Shown: positions 29,514-40,083 of the stretch, one piece after another | Numbering within the stretch: the first letter of the stretch is position 1 | How the letters are laid out: the number at the start of each line of letters is the position of its first letter | Assembly: GCA_023251515.1 (NCBI GenBank) | Contig: JAHEYQ010000006.1 | Coordinates: 1-64,000, forward strand | Length of the DNA: 64,000 nucleotides | DNA from: Bacteroidales bacterium | GTDB lineage: Bacteria > Bacteroidota > Bacteroidia > Bacteroidales > JACABE01 | Direction: 5' to 3' | The notes under the pieces: generated by a model | What the model saw: only the letters and a program-made list of their open reading frames with translations | Database searches by the model: none | Told to the model about the DNA's origin: nothing | Position numbers and translations under genes: made by a program

Positions 29514-32500
29514 ATGAAAAAATGCTTATTAACTTTTTCAGCGTTCTTCTTAATAATCAGTAGTCTGTTTTCGCAGGTTTATAAAATCAGTTTTACTGCT
29601 AACGCACCTGATGCTTCAGTAACTTATGACAGTATTCAGGTTACAGATCTCAATTCACCAATTAATAATAAAATTACGCTGTTCTATGGAGACACCTTAG
29701 GATTGGGTAATTTAGGTGTATCTGAAATTAACGAATCTGGAAATGATTTATTGATATATCCTAATCCTGCATCCGGCAATGTCATGCTAAATGTAAGTTT
29801 GTTAACTTCAGATTTAATAAAAATCTCAATTTTTGATTTATCAGGAAGGGAATTAATACAAAATGAAGTTAAGCTTGTTAAAGGATGTCATCGTTTTATG
29901 ATAAATGGATTAAAACAAGGGGTTTATCTGGCTAATGTAACAGGTCGGAATTTTAGTAAAACTGTAAGATTGGTAAATAATGCTTGTATTTCGAACGAAT
30001 TAAATATAAGTTATATTGGGCACGAAAGTCTGTTGTTAAAAAATAAAACCACAAAAAGTACTAATATAAATAGTTTTTTGAATTATTTCAGTGGTGATTT
30101 ATTGTTCTTTAAAGCTTATAAGGGGGATTATATCAGAATTGTAACCGATATTCCCACTTCTTCAAAAACCATCCATTTTAATTTTATTGAATGTAAAGAT
30201 ATTGAAAATCATCATTATGCTACCGTAAAAATAGGTTCACAAAACTGGATGGCTGAAAACCTTAAGGCAACTACATATAGGAATGGGGATAGTATTTCTT
30301 ATATTTTGATAGATACCAATTGGATGAATACCAAAAAAGGAGCTTATGGCTATTATAACAATAATGCGAATATGGCTACTCTTCATGGGAATTTATACAA
30401 TTTTTATACGGTAGAAGATATCAGAAAACTATGCCCTGCCGGCTGGAGAATACCTGCAGAAACCGACTGGACGTCTTTGATTAGCTATTTAGGTGGCAAT
30501 TTAACTGCCGGTGGTAAAATGAAGGAAACAGGCAATCTGACATGGGTAAATAACACAGCGGCAAGTAATAACAGTGGCTTTTCTGCACTGGGTTCTGGTA
30601 TGCGTAGTATGTACGGACAATATAGCGAATTGGGAAATTTTGCATATTTCTGGTCAGCTGATAAGCAAAGTCCATATACTTCTTTTTATAAAAGATTATA
30701 TAATTTAAATGATAATATTACAAGCGACTTTTCTTCATTTAACGATGGTTTCAGCATCAGATGTATTAAAGATACTGCAAATATGATCTCTTATATGCCT
30801 GTACTTACAACTATTCCGGTAAGTAATATTACAATTACTTCGGCACATTCGGGCGGCAATGTAACTCAGTTTGGTGGCAGTGCTATTGTAAACCGTGGTT
30901 TGTGTTACAGTACTTCGCCAAATCCGACAATTGACGACAGTGTGGCTTATCTTCAGGGACCATCAGGTAACGGTGCTTTTGTTGGTGATATTAGCGGATT
31001 AACAGGTGGAACTACTTATTATGTAAGGGCTTTTGCTGTAAATGCCTTTAGTGTTGCTTATGGAAATCAGTTGGTATTTACTACCCAATTGCCTGCAAAC
31101 GGAGGTTTAACCGATATTGACGGCAATGTTTACGATACTATCGTTATTGGCAATCAGGTTTGGATGCGTCAGAACCTGAAAGTTACAAAATATAATAATG
31201 GAAATGATTTGCCTCATATTACAGCCAATGCTGCCTGGTCGGCGTTAACTGGCGGAGCTTATTGTCATTATGGTAATAATACCACCACCGGAGCTACTTA
31301 TGGTAAACTTTATAATTATTATGTAGTTAGCGATAACCGAAATATTTGTCCTGTAAACTGGCATGTTCCTCATTTGGCAGAATGGCAGGCTCTGGAAACT
31401 TATCTGGGAGGCAACAGTATTGCTGGAGGCAAGTTAAAAGCTGTTGATACGGTTTATTGGGCTTCACCTAATGCTGATGCGACCAACAGCAGTGGATTTA
31501 CGGCTTTTGGTGGAGGAAGCAGAAGTTCAACAGGAGTTTCAGGTGATATGGGCTATTATGGCAATTGGTGGACAAATGATGAATATGATGCAACTAAAGC
31601 ATATGCCATGGATTTATCTTACGGTAACGGTACTTCACATTTATATCAGAGAACCAAATCCATCGGTATGAGTATAAGATGTATTAAAGATACAGTAGTT
31701 GTGGTTCCTCCCTTTAAAGTTTATGATATTGATGGCAATGCTTATGATACAGTTCAGATAGGAGCACAGGTTTGGATGAAACAGAACCTGAAAACTACAA
31801 AATACCGTAATGGAAATATAATTCCCAATATTACTGTAAACAATGATTGGGCTGCACTAACAACTGGTGCTTACAGCAATTATAATAATGACACAACTAT
31901 TGCTATTACTTATGGAAGATTATATAATTATGCTTCTGTAGCTGATTCGAGAAAATTATGCCCTTCGGGTTGGCATGTGCCAAACAATTTAGAATGGAAT
32001 GCATTAAATACCTATCTGGGTGGCGAAAGTGTAGCCGGAGGGAAATTAAAAGAAGCCGGATTAAGCCATTGGAATGCGCCAAATGATGGTGCTACTAACC
32101 AAAGTGGTTTTACTGCATTACCTGCCGGACATCGTCATTATTCCTATGGCGATTTTGGTTATGTTGGAGAATATGCACAATGGTGGAGTTCTAATGAATT
32201 TAATTCAAGTTATGCTTATTATGAGAGCTTATACCGAATTGATAGCAATGCAACTTTTACTTATACTTATAAAAATCAAGGTTTTTCGGTACGTTGTATT
32301 AAAGATACAATTTTACAATTTAAAGTTTATGATATTGATGGCAATGCTTATGATACAGTTCAGATAGGAACACAGGTTTGGTTGAAGCAAAATCTGAAAA
32401 CAACGAAACTTAATGATGGCTCTTCGATTCCTAATGTAACTGATACTACTTGGAGAAGTTTAAATACTCCGGCATATTGTATTTATAATAATAGTATTAC

Positions 32501-32906
32501 AAATGCGAATATTTATGGATATTTATATAACTGGCAAACTGTTAATACTGGCTTGTTGTGCCCTGTTGGCTGGCATGTACCAAGTGATACTGCCTGGAAC
32601 GAATTAATAAATTATTTGGGTGGTTGGAATTTTGCCGGAAATAAATTAAGGGAACCAGGCAATTCGCATTGGAATGTTACTACTGCAAATGTTACTAATT
32701 CAAGTGGTTTTACAGCTCTTCCGGGTGGATATCGAGATAACACTGGTTATACTAATTTTTATACAAAAGGGGATACCGGTAATTGGTGGAGTTCTTCTTC
32801 ATATAACACAACTGATGCCAGATCGATGTGTATTGATGATTATTCTGCATTACTTGAAACGCAGAATATTAAAAGAGGTTTTTCTGTACGTTGTATTAAA
32901 AATTAG
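29514..32906 (+). CDS. FISUMP (Fibrobacter succinogenes major paralogous domain) protein with four modules and an N-terminal CTD-like segment
   Basis: Repeated GTQVWMKQNLKTTKYRNG...GWHVP...GFSVRCIKD; ATG at 29514 gives MKKCLLTFSAFFLIISSLFSQ. Confidence 0.82.
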   Translation: MKKCLLTFSAFFLIISSLFSQVYKISFTANAPDASVTYDSIQVTDLNSPINNKITLFYGDTLGLGNLGVSEINESGNDLLIYPNPASGNVMLNVSLLTSDLIKISIFDLSGRELIQNEVKLVKGCHRFMINGLKQGVYLANVTGRNFSKTVRLVNNACISNELNISYIGHESLLLKNKTTKSTNINSFLNYFSGDLLFFKAYKGDYIRIVTDIPTSSKTIHFNFIECKDIENHHYATVKIGSQNWMAENLKATTYRNGDSISYILIDTNWMNTKKGAYGYYNNNANMATLHGNLYNFYTVEDIRKLCPAGWRIPAETDWTSLISYLGGNLTAGGKMKETGNLTWVNNTAASNNSGFSALGSGMRSMYGQYSELGNFAYFWSADKQSPYTSFYKRLYNLNDNITSDFSSFNDGFSIRCIKDTANMISYMPVLTTIPVSNITITSAHSGGNVTQFGGSAIVNRGLCYSTSPNPTIDDSVAYLQGPSGNGAFVGDISGLTGGTTYYVRAFAVNAFSVAYGNQLVFTTQLPANGGLTDIDGNVYDTIVIGNQVWMRQNLKVTKYNNGNDLPHITANAAWSALTGGAYCHYGNNTTTGATYGKLYNYYVVSDNRNICPVNWHVPHLAEWQALETYLGGNSIAGGKLKAVDTVYWASPNADATNSSGFTAFGGGSRSSTGVSGDMGYYGNWWTNDEYDATKAYAMDLSYGNGTSHLYQRTKSIGMSIRCIKDTVVVVPPFKVYDIDGNAYDTVQIGAQVWMKQNLKTTKYRNGNIIPNITVNNDWAALTTGAYSNYNNDTTIAITYGRLYNYASVADSRKLCPSGWHVPNNLEWNALNTYLGGESVAGGKLKEAGLSHWNAPNDGATNQSGFTALPAGHRHYSYGDFGYVGEYAQWWSSNEFNSSYAYYESLYRIDSNATFTYTYKNQGFSVRCIKDTILQFKVYDIDGNAYDTVQIGTQVWLKQNLKTTKLNDGSSIPNVTDTTWRSLNTPAYCIYNNSITNANIYGYLYNWQTVNTGLLCPVGWHVPSDTAWNELINYLGGWNFAGNKLREPGNSHWNVTTANVTNSSGFTALPGGYRDNTGYTNFYTKGDTGNWWSSSSYNTTDARSMCIDDYSALLETQNIKRGFSVRCIKN

Positions 32907-32928
32907 CTTATTTGCTCGTTTTATCATC

Positions 32929-32964
32929 AAAAAGCCCTGTATGTTTTAAGATACAGGGCTTTTT
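32929..32964. terminator. Hairpin terminator
   Basis: AAAAAGCCCTGTAT gttttaag ATACAGGGCTTTTT. Confidence 0.8.
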
Positions 32965-33028
32965 GTTTTATAATAATCCACTAAAAGGGAGTCTAAATAA
33001 GTTTGTGTAAACACTATATTCGGAGAAC

Positions 33029-33102
33029 CAGGGACAGCCTTCGTCGTTGAACGAAGGCGAAGGCGTAGCCGAGCCGAAGTGAGACGACGAAGGCTGTCCC
33101 TG
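33029..33102. repeat. GC-rich 19-bp-stem inverted repeat inside the IS leader
   Basis: CAGGGACAGCCTTCGTCGT (33029-33047) / ACGACGAAGGCTGTCCCTG (33084-33102), 36-nt loop. Confidence 0.85.
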
Positions 33103-33136
33103 AATTTATTAATTTTACAACTTAATACCACAGAGT

Positions 33137-34351
33137 ATGGGAACAAACAAATTTAATTTACCAAAGGACTTCTTCAAGCAATTTAAAGATAAAGAAGAGT
33201 TCGGAAGTTTTTTCAACGACCTTTATAAACATGGCGTAGAGCAGATGTTACAAGGCGAATTAGACGATCATTTAGGCTATGAAAAACACGACAAAAAAGG
33301 TTATAACACAGGTAATAGCCGAAATGGATTCTCCTCCAAAACTGTTAAAACAGAAAATCTGGGCGATATCGTTTTAAACATCCCCAGAGATCGAAATGGA
33401 GAGTTTGAACCTCAAATATTACCCAAAGGACAAACCATGACAGATAAGCTGGAAGAAGCAATTATAAGCATGTATAGCCATGGTATGACGACTTCAGACA
33501 TTTGTTCTCAAGTTAAAGAAATTTATGGGGTAAATGTTTCAGAAACGACCATTTCAAACGTAACAGAACGAATTAACGAGCTCGTAAAGAACTGGCAGCA
33601 GCGAGCTTTAGAAAGTGTATATCTTACCGTTTGGATGGACGGCATTATAATGAAAGTGAGGCATAACGGAAAATATATCAACATGTGCGTTTTTATCGTT
33701 ATAGGGCTCAAAAACACCGGATATAAAGAAGTTTTGGGTATGTGGATAGAAGAAAATGAATCAGCTTCATTCTGGATGAAAGTTCTTACCGATTTAAAAG
33801 CCCGTGGCGTTGAAGATATTCTGATTGCTTGCACCGACAATCTCAAAGGCTTCACAGACGCCATTAAAGGCGTTTACCCGCGATGTATCACGCAATTATG
33901 TATTGTACATCAAATCAGAAATTCATGCAAATACATTGTTTTTAAAGACAGAAAAGAATTTTGTGCAGATCTTAAAAAAGTATATGCCGCTATAAATCTT
34001 GAAACAGCTCAGGATGCGTTAGTTGAACTCGATAACAAATGGTCAAAAAAATACTATTATGCCATAAAATCATGGAAAGACAACTGGGCTAATCTAACAG
34101 CATATTTTGACTATCCGCTGGAAATCAGAACTATAATATACACAACAAACACTATCGAAAATCTAAACAGAGGAATTCGGAAATATACAAAAACAAAAGT
34201 GCAATTCCCAGATGAAACATCTTGCTTAAAATCTGTTTATCTGGCTATTATGAAATTAGAGAAAAATTGGACTAGACCAATTCCTAATTGGGGGTTAATA
34301 TGTCACCAATTTTTAATTAACTTTGCAGATAGATGTAAAGTTAAAATCTAA
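33137..34351 (+). CDS. IS256-family (mutator-type) transposase
   Basis: LTVWMDGIIMKVRHNGK, LIACTDNLKGFTDAI, LCIVHQIRNS, TTNTIENLNRGIRKYTKTK. Confidence 0.95.
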   Translation: MGTNKFNLPKDFFKQFKDKEEFGSFFNDLYKHGVEQMLQGELDDHLGYEKHDKKGYNTGNSRNGFSSKTVKTENLGDIVLNIPRDRNGEFEPQILPKGQTMTDKLEEAIISMYSHGMTTSDICSQVKEIYGVNVSETTISNVTERINELVKNWQQRALESVYLTVWMDGIIMKVRHNGKYINMCVFIVIGLKNTGYKEVLGMWIEENESASFWMKVLTDLKARGVEDILIACTDNLKGFTDAIKGVYPRCITQLCIVHQIRNSCKYIVFKDRKEFCADLKKVYAAINLETAQDALVELDNKWSKKYYYAIKSWKDNWANLTAYFDYPLEIRTIIYTTNTIENLNRGIRKYTKTKVQFPDETSCLKSVYLAIMKLEKNWTRPIPNWGLICHQFLINFADRCKVKI

Positions 34352-34401
34352 ACTATTATTTTGTGTTTACACAAAATATTTTACACTCTCTTTACACCCT
34401 C

Positions 34402-34590
34402 GGGTAAGATTGCATTTCTTTTGGGCAAGATGCCATTTCCCTTGGGCATGATGTCATTTCTCTTGGGCAAGTTTTCATTTCCTTTGGGCAAGATGCCATT
34501 TCTTTTGGGCAAGATGCCATTTCTCTTTGGCATGATACCATTTCCTTTGGGCATGATGCTATTTCCTTTGGGCATGTTGATATTTCTCTT
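34402..34590. repeat. Tandem array of 9 units with exact 21-bp period
   Basis: Unit starts 34402, 34423, 34444, 34465, 34486, 34507, 34528, 34549, 34570; consensus GGGCAAGATGCCATTTCTTTT. Confidence 0.95.
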
Positions 34591-34785
34591 AAGCTTTTTA
34601 TTTAATTGAAGTTCTTTTTGTATTTTTCACACAAATCTATATACAAACCCCTTACTCCCTAAAGGCTGAATTCATAGTTTATTAAATCCATTTCACCTTC
34701 TAAAAAACCGATATTATAGAAATTAATTCAAATCAAACAACGATTTTACACTTAAGATTGTCATATTATTAATTATAGGTATCAA

Positions 34786-36771
34786 ATGATTAGCAGTTTA
34801 AAAAATATTTTCGTTTTAATAATTTGTTTGATTTCAATAAATTTGGGATTGTATTCACAAAAAAGTTTATTGAAAAAAACAGAGAATCTTCAATCAGAAA
34901 CGCATGCACTTACTCACAATACTTCAGATGGAGGTTGGATTACAGTAACTTCAAGCAAATCTTTTAATCCGCACCCGCAAAAAGCAGGTTTAATGCTGAT
35001 AAAATACAGCAAATGCAGTCAGATAGAATGGAGCAGGCATTACTATTTCGACAATGAATATTTTACTTTTTCAGATATTTTGATAGAAAGCAACGGCAAT
35101 ATGATGATAACCGGCTACAATTGTTTTTATGATGCCTGCAATACGGTTGTAATCTATCTTTCGTCAAACGGAAATATTATTTGGTGCAAAACACTTAATT
35201 CTTCTCTGTCAAAATATGTTTACTCAATAGGCAAAACTACTGATAACAATTATTTTGTATTTGGCATGATTGCCGATATCAATGGAGCTATGCCCCGAAA
35301 TTACATTGTCAAATTCAATTCATCAGGCAATATTATTTGGAGTTTCAAATATTTCGACAATCCGGTTTGGGGCGAAGCAGTTGCGGTAGAATCAAACCAT
35401 ATTTTGGTGCGTTCGGGAAATATTATTTATAAAGTTAACGGAAATGGACAAATTGTATGGGCCCAAAGATTTGCAGGTTTATATTATGCAAGCAAACCTA
35501 TAATTACCAACAATACATATATTTATGCTAATTATCCTTCATCATCCAATGATACCGTTTGTCATCTTTTCAATATCACCACATCAGGTATGCTATCATT
35601 TACAGGAACCGGATTCAGTGGAAATAATCTGAGCAATTTGAAAAGACTAAATAATGGGAATATATTATTTACAGGAGGATATAAAGATAATGCCGGAAAT
35701 TCGTATGTAAGTTTAATTGAAGCCACCCAAAACGGAGGAATTATAAGTCGTAAAATAATTAATAATACCGCTGCAGGAAGCATTGACAGAGGAAGTGATA
35801 TTATTATTTTGGCTGATAATTCATTGCTGATAACTGCAAAAAACAATCTGAGTGGAGAACTATATACCATTAAAACAGATCAAAATCATGAATCACTTTG
35901 TGGTGAAAGCACTTTAAATAACATATTTACAGCCCCTGACCTGAATGTAAACACTGAAAATACAAGTGTAAACGCATTTCCGGCAGATTTTATAAATTCA
36001 AATTTAAGTGTAGTAAATGTAAATCTTAACGAAACCATATTTTGCTATATTCCCGATACAATGAATTTAAACCTTGGCAATGATACAACCCTATGTGCCG
36101 GATCTTCAATAAAACTAAAAAGCAACATAACAGGAAATTATACATATTTATGGTCAACAGGAGACACAAATCCTGAAATTACTGTTTCAACTTCCGGTAC
36201 TTATTGGCTCAGAGTCATCGGTTGCGATACTGTTAGCGATACTATAAAAATAAACTTTACCAAAGGATTGTCAATCAATTACAATATCAAACCATTAATT
36301 GTAGATTTAGGTCAAAGCATCACTTTTGCCAATAACACAACAGCTTATCAGAATTATTATTGGGAATGTGGTGATGGAAATCAATACACTCAAAATCATT
36401 TCGACCATATTTATCAGAATTATGGATTTTTTTATCCTGTTATTCATCTTACCGACTCGTTTAATTGTCATTACACAGATACTTCAAAAGTAGAAGTACG
36501 ATTTGCAACAATTTATATTCCCAATTCATTTACACCAAATGGAGATGGAATAAATGATGTTTTCGAAATAAAAGGCGAAGCCATAAAGACATACACATTA
36601 TACATTTACAACAGATGGGGCGAGTTAGTTTATACAGCCCAAAACCATGGCTGGGATGGCAGCCATTATGGAAATCAATGTCAACCCGGCACTTATAATT
36701 ACAAATCTGAAATCACAGATATTTTCGGAAGAAATTCAGAAAGAAAAGGAAGTATCAATCTGATAAAATAA
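34786..36771 (+). CDS. Gliding motility-associated C-terminal (T9SS type B) protein with PKD-like domain
   Basis: IPNSFTPNGDGINDVFEIKG...YTLYIYNRWGELVY...WDGSHYGNQCQPGTYNYKSEI. Confidence 0.88.
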   Translation: MISSLKNIFVLIICLISINLGLYSQKSLLKKTENLQSETHALTHNTSDGGWITVTSSKSFNPHPQKAGLMLIKYSKCSQIEWSRHYYFDNEYFTFSDILIESNGNMMITGYNCFYDACNTVVIYLSSNGNIIWCKTLNSSLSKYVYSIGKTTDNNYFVFGMIADINGAMPRNYIVKFNSSGNIIWSFKYFDNPVWGEAVAVESNHILVRSGNIIYKVNGNGQIVWAQRFAGLYYASKPIITNNTYIYANYPSSSNDTVCHLFNITTSGMLSFTGTGFSGNNLSNLKRLNNGNILFTGGYKDNAGNSYVSLIEATQNGGIISRKIINNTAAGSIDRGSDIIILADNSLLITAKNNLSGELYTIKTDQNHESLCGESTLNNIFTAPDLNVNTENTSVNAFPADFINSNLSVVNVNLNETIFCYIPDTMNLNLGNDTTLCAGSSIKLKSNITGNYTYLWSTGDTNPEITVSTSGTYWLRVIGCDTVSDTIKINFTKGLSINYNIKPLIVDLGQSITFANNTTAYQNYYWECGDGNQYTQNHFDHIYQNYGFFYPVIHLTDSFNCHYTDTSKVEVRFATIYIPNSFTPNGDGINDVFEIKGEAIKTYTLYIYNRWGELVYTAQNHGWDGSHYGNQCQPGTYNYKSEITDIFGRNSERKGSINLIK

Positions 36772-36774
36772 AAA

Positions 36775-36798
36775 AGGCTGCTCATTTCCGAACAGCCT
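36775..36798. terminator. Hairpin between convergent genes
   Basis: AGGCTG...CAGCCT preceded by A run. Confidence 0.55.
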
Positions 36799-36807
36799 CT
36801 TAATGTT

Positions 36808-37818
36808 TTATGATTTGACATCATGTTTATCATCTGATTTAGTTTTTCTGTCAGCCACCGGTTTGGCAATCGACTCTCTCATATCAGTGTCAGCTTTAAT
36901 ATTCTGCATTTTATAATAATCCATAATGCCTAAATTACCAGTACGGAAAGCGTCAGCCATAGCCAAAGGAATTTCCGCTTCGGCCTCAATAACTTTAGCT
37001 CTTGCTTCCTGAGCTTTGGCAATCATTTCCTGTTCAACAGCCACAGCCATTGCACGTCTTTCTTCAGCTTTTGCCTGAGCAATGTTTTTATCAGCATTAG
37101 CCTGATCCATTTGCAATTGAGCACCAATATTTTTACCAACATCAATATCAGCTATATCAATAGATAAAATTTCAAAAGCAGTACCGGAATCCAATCCTTT
37201 TGCTAAAACCAATTTAGATATAGAATCAGGATTTTCTAAAACAGACTTATGTGAATGTGCAGAACCAATAGAAGTTACAATACCTTCGCCAACGCGTGCA
37301 AGAATGGTCTCCTCCCCTGCTCCGCCAACCAATTGTTTGATATTGGTACGAACTGTAACCCTGGCTTTGGCCACCAACTGAATACCATCCTTAGCAACAG
37401 CAGAAACCGGTGGTGTATCAATAACTTTTGGATTTACAGACATTTGCACAGCCTGAAACACATCTCTACCAGCCAAATCAATGGCAGTAGCAGTTTTAAA
37501 ATCCAGATTAATATTTGCTTTATCAGCAGAAATCAAGGCACTTACAACCGAATTAATTTTACCACCCGCCAGAAAATGAGCTTCCAATTCGTTCCGATTA
37601 ATAACCAATCCAGCTTTTGTAGCAGCAATTAAATTGCTCACAATTAGTTGTGGTGGAACCTTACGCCAACGCATAAAAATTAGTTGCACAAGCGAAATAT
37701 TTACACCCGAAACCAATGCATTAAACCAAAGTCCTACAGGGATGAAATAAAAAATCACCCATAATCCGAATAAAGAAATTATCCCGATTACAATCAGGAA
37801 ACCAAGTTGTTGATCCAT
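36808..37818 (-). CDS. floA: Flotillin-like protein FloA
   Basis: [35 protein letters not shown]...[38 protein letters not shown]. Confidence 0.93.
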   Translation of the reverse strand: MDQQLGFLIVIGIISLFGLWVIFYFIPVGLWFNALVSGVNISLVQLIFMRWRKVPPQLIVSNLIAATKAGLVINRNELEAHFLAGGKINSVVSALISADKANINLDFKTATAIDLAGRDVFQAVQMSVNPKVIDTPPVSAVAKDGIQLVAKARVTVRTNIKQLVGGAGEETILARVGEGIVTSIGSAHSHKSVLENPDSISKLVLAKGLDSGTAFEILSIDIADIDVGKNIGAQLQMDQANADKNIAQAKAEERRAMAVAVEQEMIAKAQEARAKVIEAEAEIPLAMADAFRTGNLGIMDYYKMQNIKADTDMRESIAKPVADRKTKSDDKHDVKS

Positions 37819-37823
37819 ATTTG

Positions 37824-38291
37824 TTAATGTTTAAATTGTTTTACAATAATTTTGTTATGATCTATTTTTATAATAATAATATCCTGATTCTGATCAATAA
37901 ACTCACTATTTGTATGAACTTCATAAAATTCTCCGTTTATCATTGCCTTTCCGGCTGGTGCCAATCTTGAAATGGTAATACCATAATCGCCAACTTTAAC
38001 TAATTCGTGCTCTATTACATTTACTTTACTTTCAATTTTCGAATTGAGCATAAGTTTTTTCCATGTTTTAGATTTTAATGTAAAATACAATGCAATAGCA
38101 GTTAAAAATAAAGTTGAAAAAAGTGTAATATAGCCATAAGTACTACCATAAACATCAAAACTTTCCCAAATAGCAAAAACAATAATTAAAGCTCCGATAA
38201 TTCCGGCAATAGCACCCGGAATTACAATAATTTCAAGTACTATCAGGCTTAAACCTATGATAATTAAAAGAATAATTAAGAATATTGACAT
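37824..38291 (-). CDS. NfeD-like membrane protein
   Basis: Two or more TM segments then OB-fold ([33 protein letters not shown]); adjacent to floA. Confidence 0.85.
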   Translation of the reverse strand: MSIFLIILLIIIGLSLIVLEIIVIPGAIAGIIGALIIVFAIWESFDVYGSTYGYITLFSTLFLTAIALYFTLKSKTWKKLMLNSKIESKVNVIEHELVKVGDYGITISRLAPAGKAMINGEFYEVHTNSEFIDQNQDIIIIKIDHNKIIVKQFKH

Positions 38292-38294
38292 TTA

Positions 38295-39089
38295 TTATTT
38301 TTTATAATATTTTATTGCTTCGGGCATATTTTTACGCATTTCAGCAATTCTGTTTACATCACTTGGATGAGTTTTCAATAATTCAAGTCCACCTGAATTC
38401 CCGTTCTGACTCATTCTTTCCCAAAAACCAATGGCTTTATTTGGATCGTAACCTGCCATTGCCATAAAAAACAAACCAAGTTTATCGGCTTCATATTCAT
38501 GCTCACGCGAATATGCTAATGATCCTAAAGTAGAACCAACACCATATGCTGTTAAGAAAATACTTTTTGTAGCTTCAGGCTTTTTCTCCAAAGCAGCACT
38601 TAAAGTCATACCTCCCAACTCAATAAGCAATTGCTGACTCATACGTTCGCTTCCATGTTTGGCTATTGCATGTGCTATTTCGTGCCCCATAACAACTGCA
38701 AGTCCATCAGCATCTTTAGTCAAAGGCAAAATTCCGGTATAAACCACAACTTTACCTCCGGGCATACACCATGCATTTACTTCATTATTGTTCACCAAAT
38801 TAAATTCCCACTTAAAATCCTTAATTTCTGATGACATTCCTTTTTGTGTCATGTAATTTGAAACAGCAGTAGCAAGCTTATTTCCAATATCTTTTACCAT
38901 TTTAGCATTAGAATTGCCAATAGGTAAAGGTGGATTTTTCGATAAAAAATCACTGTAATTGGTAAAACTCATACTCAGCATCATGTCATCAGGTACAATA
39001 TTGAATCGTTTTCTATTTGAAAAGGGCACAACAGAGCATGCTACAGTAATGAATAACAATAATATCAGCAAATAATTTTTCTTTATCAT
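38295..39089 (-). CDS. M48 family metallopeptidase lipoprotein
   Basis: VVMGHEIAHAIAKHGSERMS (HExxH), REHEYEADKLGLFFMA. Confidence 0.92.
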   Translation of the reverse strand: MIKKNYLLILLLFITVACSVVPFSNRKRFNIVPDDMMLSMSFTNYSDFLSKNPPLPIGNSNAKMVKDIGNKLATAVSNYMTQKGMSSEIKDFKWEFNLVNNNEVNAWCMPGGKVVVYTGILPLTKDADGLAVVMGHEIAHAIAKHGSERMSQQLLIELGGMTLSAALEKKPEATKSIFLTAYGVGSTLGSLAYSREHEYEADKLGLFFMAMAGYDPNKAIGFWERMSQNGNSGGLELLKTHPSDVNRIAEMRKNMPEAIKYYKK

Positions 39090-39097
39090 AGTATTAA

Positions 39098-39370
39098 TTA
39101 TTTAATATCAACAGTAAGATTTCTGTTTGACAATTCAGTATAAATTGGTTTTAATTCATACAAAGTACCTGATTTCACAGTACATTTACCTTTGTAATGC
39201 GTTATTAATGCACATTGTTCTGCTTGTTCGGGTTCATGTTCACAAACATCTATTAAGGAATCAATTACAAAATCAAAGGTATTAAAATCATCATTGAAAA
39301 GGATGATATTATTGATATCACTGTTTAAAGTATCGCTATCACTTGATTGTGAATGTTTTTCTTTAATCAT
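39098..39370 (-). CDS. clpS: ClpS-like Clp protease adaptor
   Basis: NIILFNDDFNTFDFVIDSLIDVCEHEPEQAEQCALITHYKGKCTVKSG. Confidence 0.85.
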   Translation of the reverse strand: MIKEKHSQSSDSDTLNSDINNIILFNDDFNTFDFVIDSLIDVCEHEPEQAEQCALITHYKGKCTVKSGTLYELKPIYTELSNRNLTVDIK

Positions 39371-39427
39371 TTGTATATAATTTATAAAGTAACAAAGGTA
39401 ATAAAATTTTGAAAAGAAATATACTTT

Positions 39428-40063
39428 TTATTTTTTTAAATGGTGGTTGATAATAATTTGAAATTTAGTAGTATCCCAAAGTGCATTAAACTTGTATTGG
39501 CTTTTTTTATCTTTCTCTTTTAGCTGTTCAGAGAAAATATCAACTCCATGGCTATCTTTTATCACTTTCCAAATCAATTCAGTACAATATATCTTTGAAG
39601 AATCATTTATATCAAAATCATTATCAAAAGGGATTTTTTTATTTAAATAGTATTTTGCACTGGAAGAGATTAATGAATCAGAATCTCCTTTATAACGTAC
39701 AACTATGATTGAATTTTCTTTTGAGTCAGAAATAAAACGGTTCAATGATTGTGACTGAACCCCATCGAAATCGGACAGAGATTGTGAAACAGAATGAATA
39801 ACGTTAAATCCATCAGTATCTTTTACCAATATTGCACAATGTGAAATATCATATTCTTCATTCATCGTTTTCACTATCAAATCGCTAACCATACCAAAAC
39901 CATGGCGTAAAATGATATCGCCATCTTTTAACTGATCAATTTCTAATTGGGTAAGTTTATAGGTTGAAAAAGAATGTTCCTGTTTGATCTTATAATTATA
40001 AGCAAACAGGAACATTGTTATTATCAAAATAATTACAAATGAAATAATTATAATTTTTTTCAA
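39428..40063 (-). CDS. YiiX/YebB-like NlpC/P60-type cysteine hydrolase
   Basis: LKDGDIILRHGFGMVSDLIVKTMNEEYDISHCAILV...KIYCTELIWKV. Confidence 0.75.
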   Translation of the reverse strand: MKKIIIISFVIILIITMFLFAYNYKIKQEHSFSTYKLTQLEIDQLKDGDIILRHGFGMVSDLIVKTMNEEYDISHCAILVKDTDGFNVIHSVSQSLSDFDGVQSQSLNRFISDSKENSIIVVRYKGDSDSLISSSAKYYLNKKIPFDNDFDINDSSKIYCTELIWKVIKDSHGVDIFSEQLKEKDKKSQYKFNALWDTTKFQIIINHHLKK

Positions 40064-40083
40064 AGCAATTATTTAAAAAAAAA

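Larger units (their letters stand above)
32987..34390 (+). mobile_element. IS256-family insertion sequence, apparently intact
   Basis: Imperfect terminal inverted repeats (GGGAGTCTAAATAAGTTTGTGTAAACAC left; reverse complement GAGAGTGTAAAATATTTTGTGTAAACAC right) flank the transposase ORF; no clear target-site duplication seen. Confidence 0.8.

Noticed and set aside
32946-33146. 66-aa '-' ORF across the IS leader
   Set aside because: Consists largely of the GC-rich inverted repeat; overlaps the transposase start; no protein features.
32970-34400. Target-site duplication of the IS256-type element
   Set aside because: Bases flanking the inferred ends (CACTAAAA on the left, TTTACACC on the right) do not match; ends may be off by a few bases or the element has recombined.
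34361-34609. 82-aa '+' ORF (LGKMPFP heptads) and 64-aa '-' ORF (MPKGNGI heptads)
   Set aside because: Both strands are open because the unit is 21 bp. Variation between units falls at codon positions 1 and 2 as well as 3, and no convincing gene context is seen.
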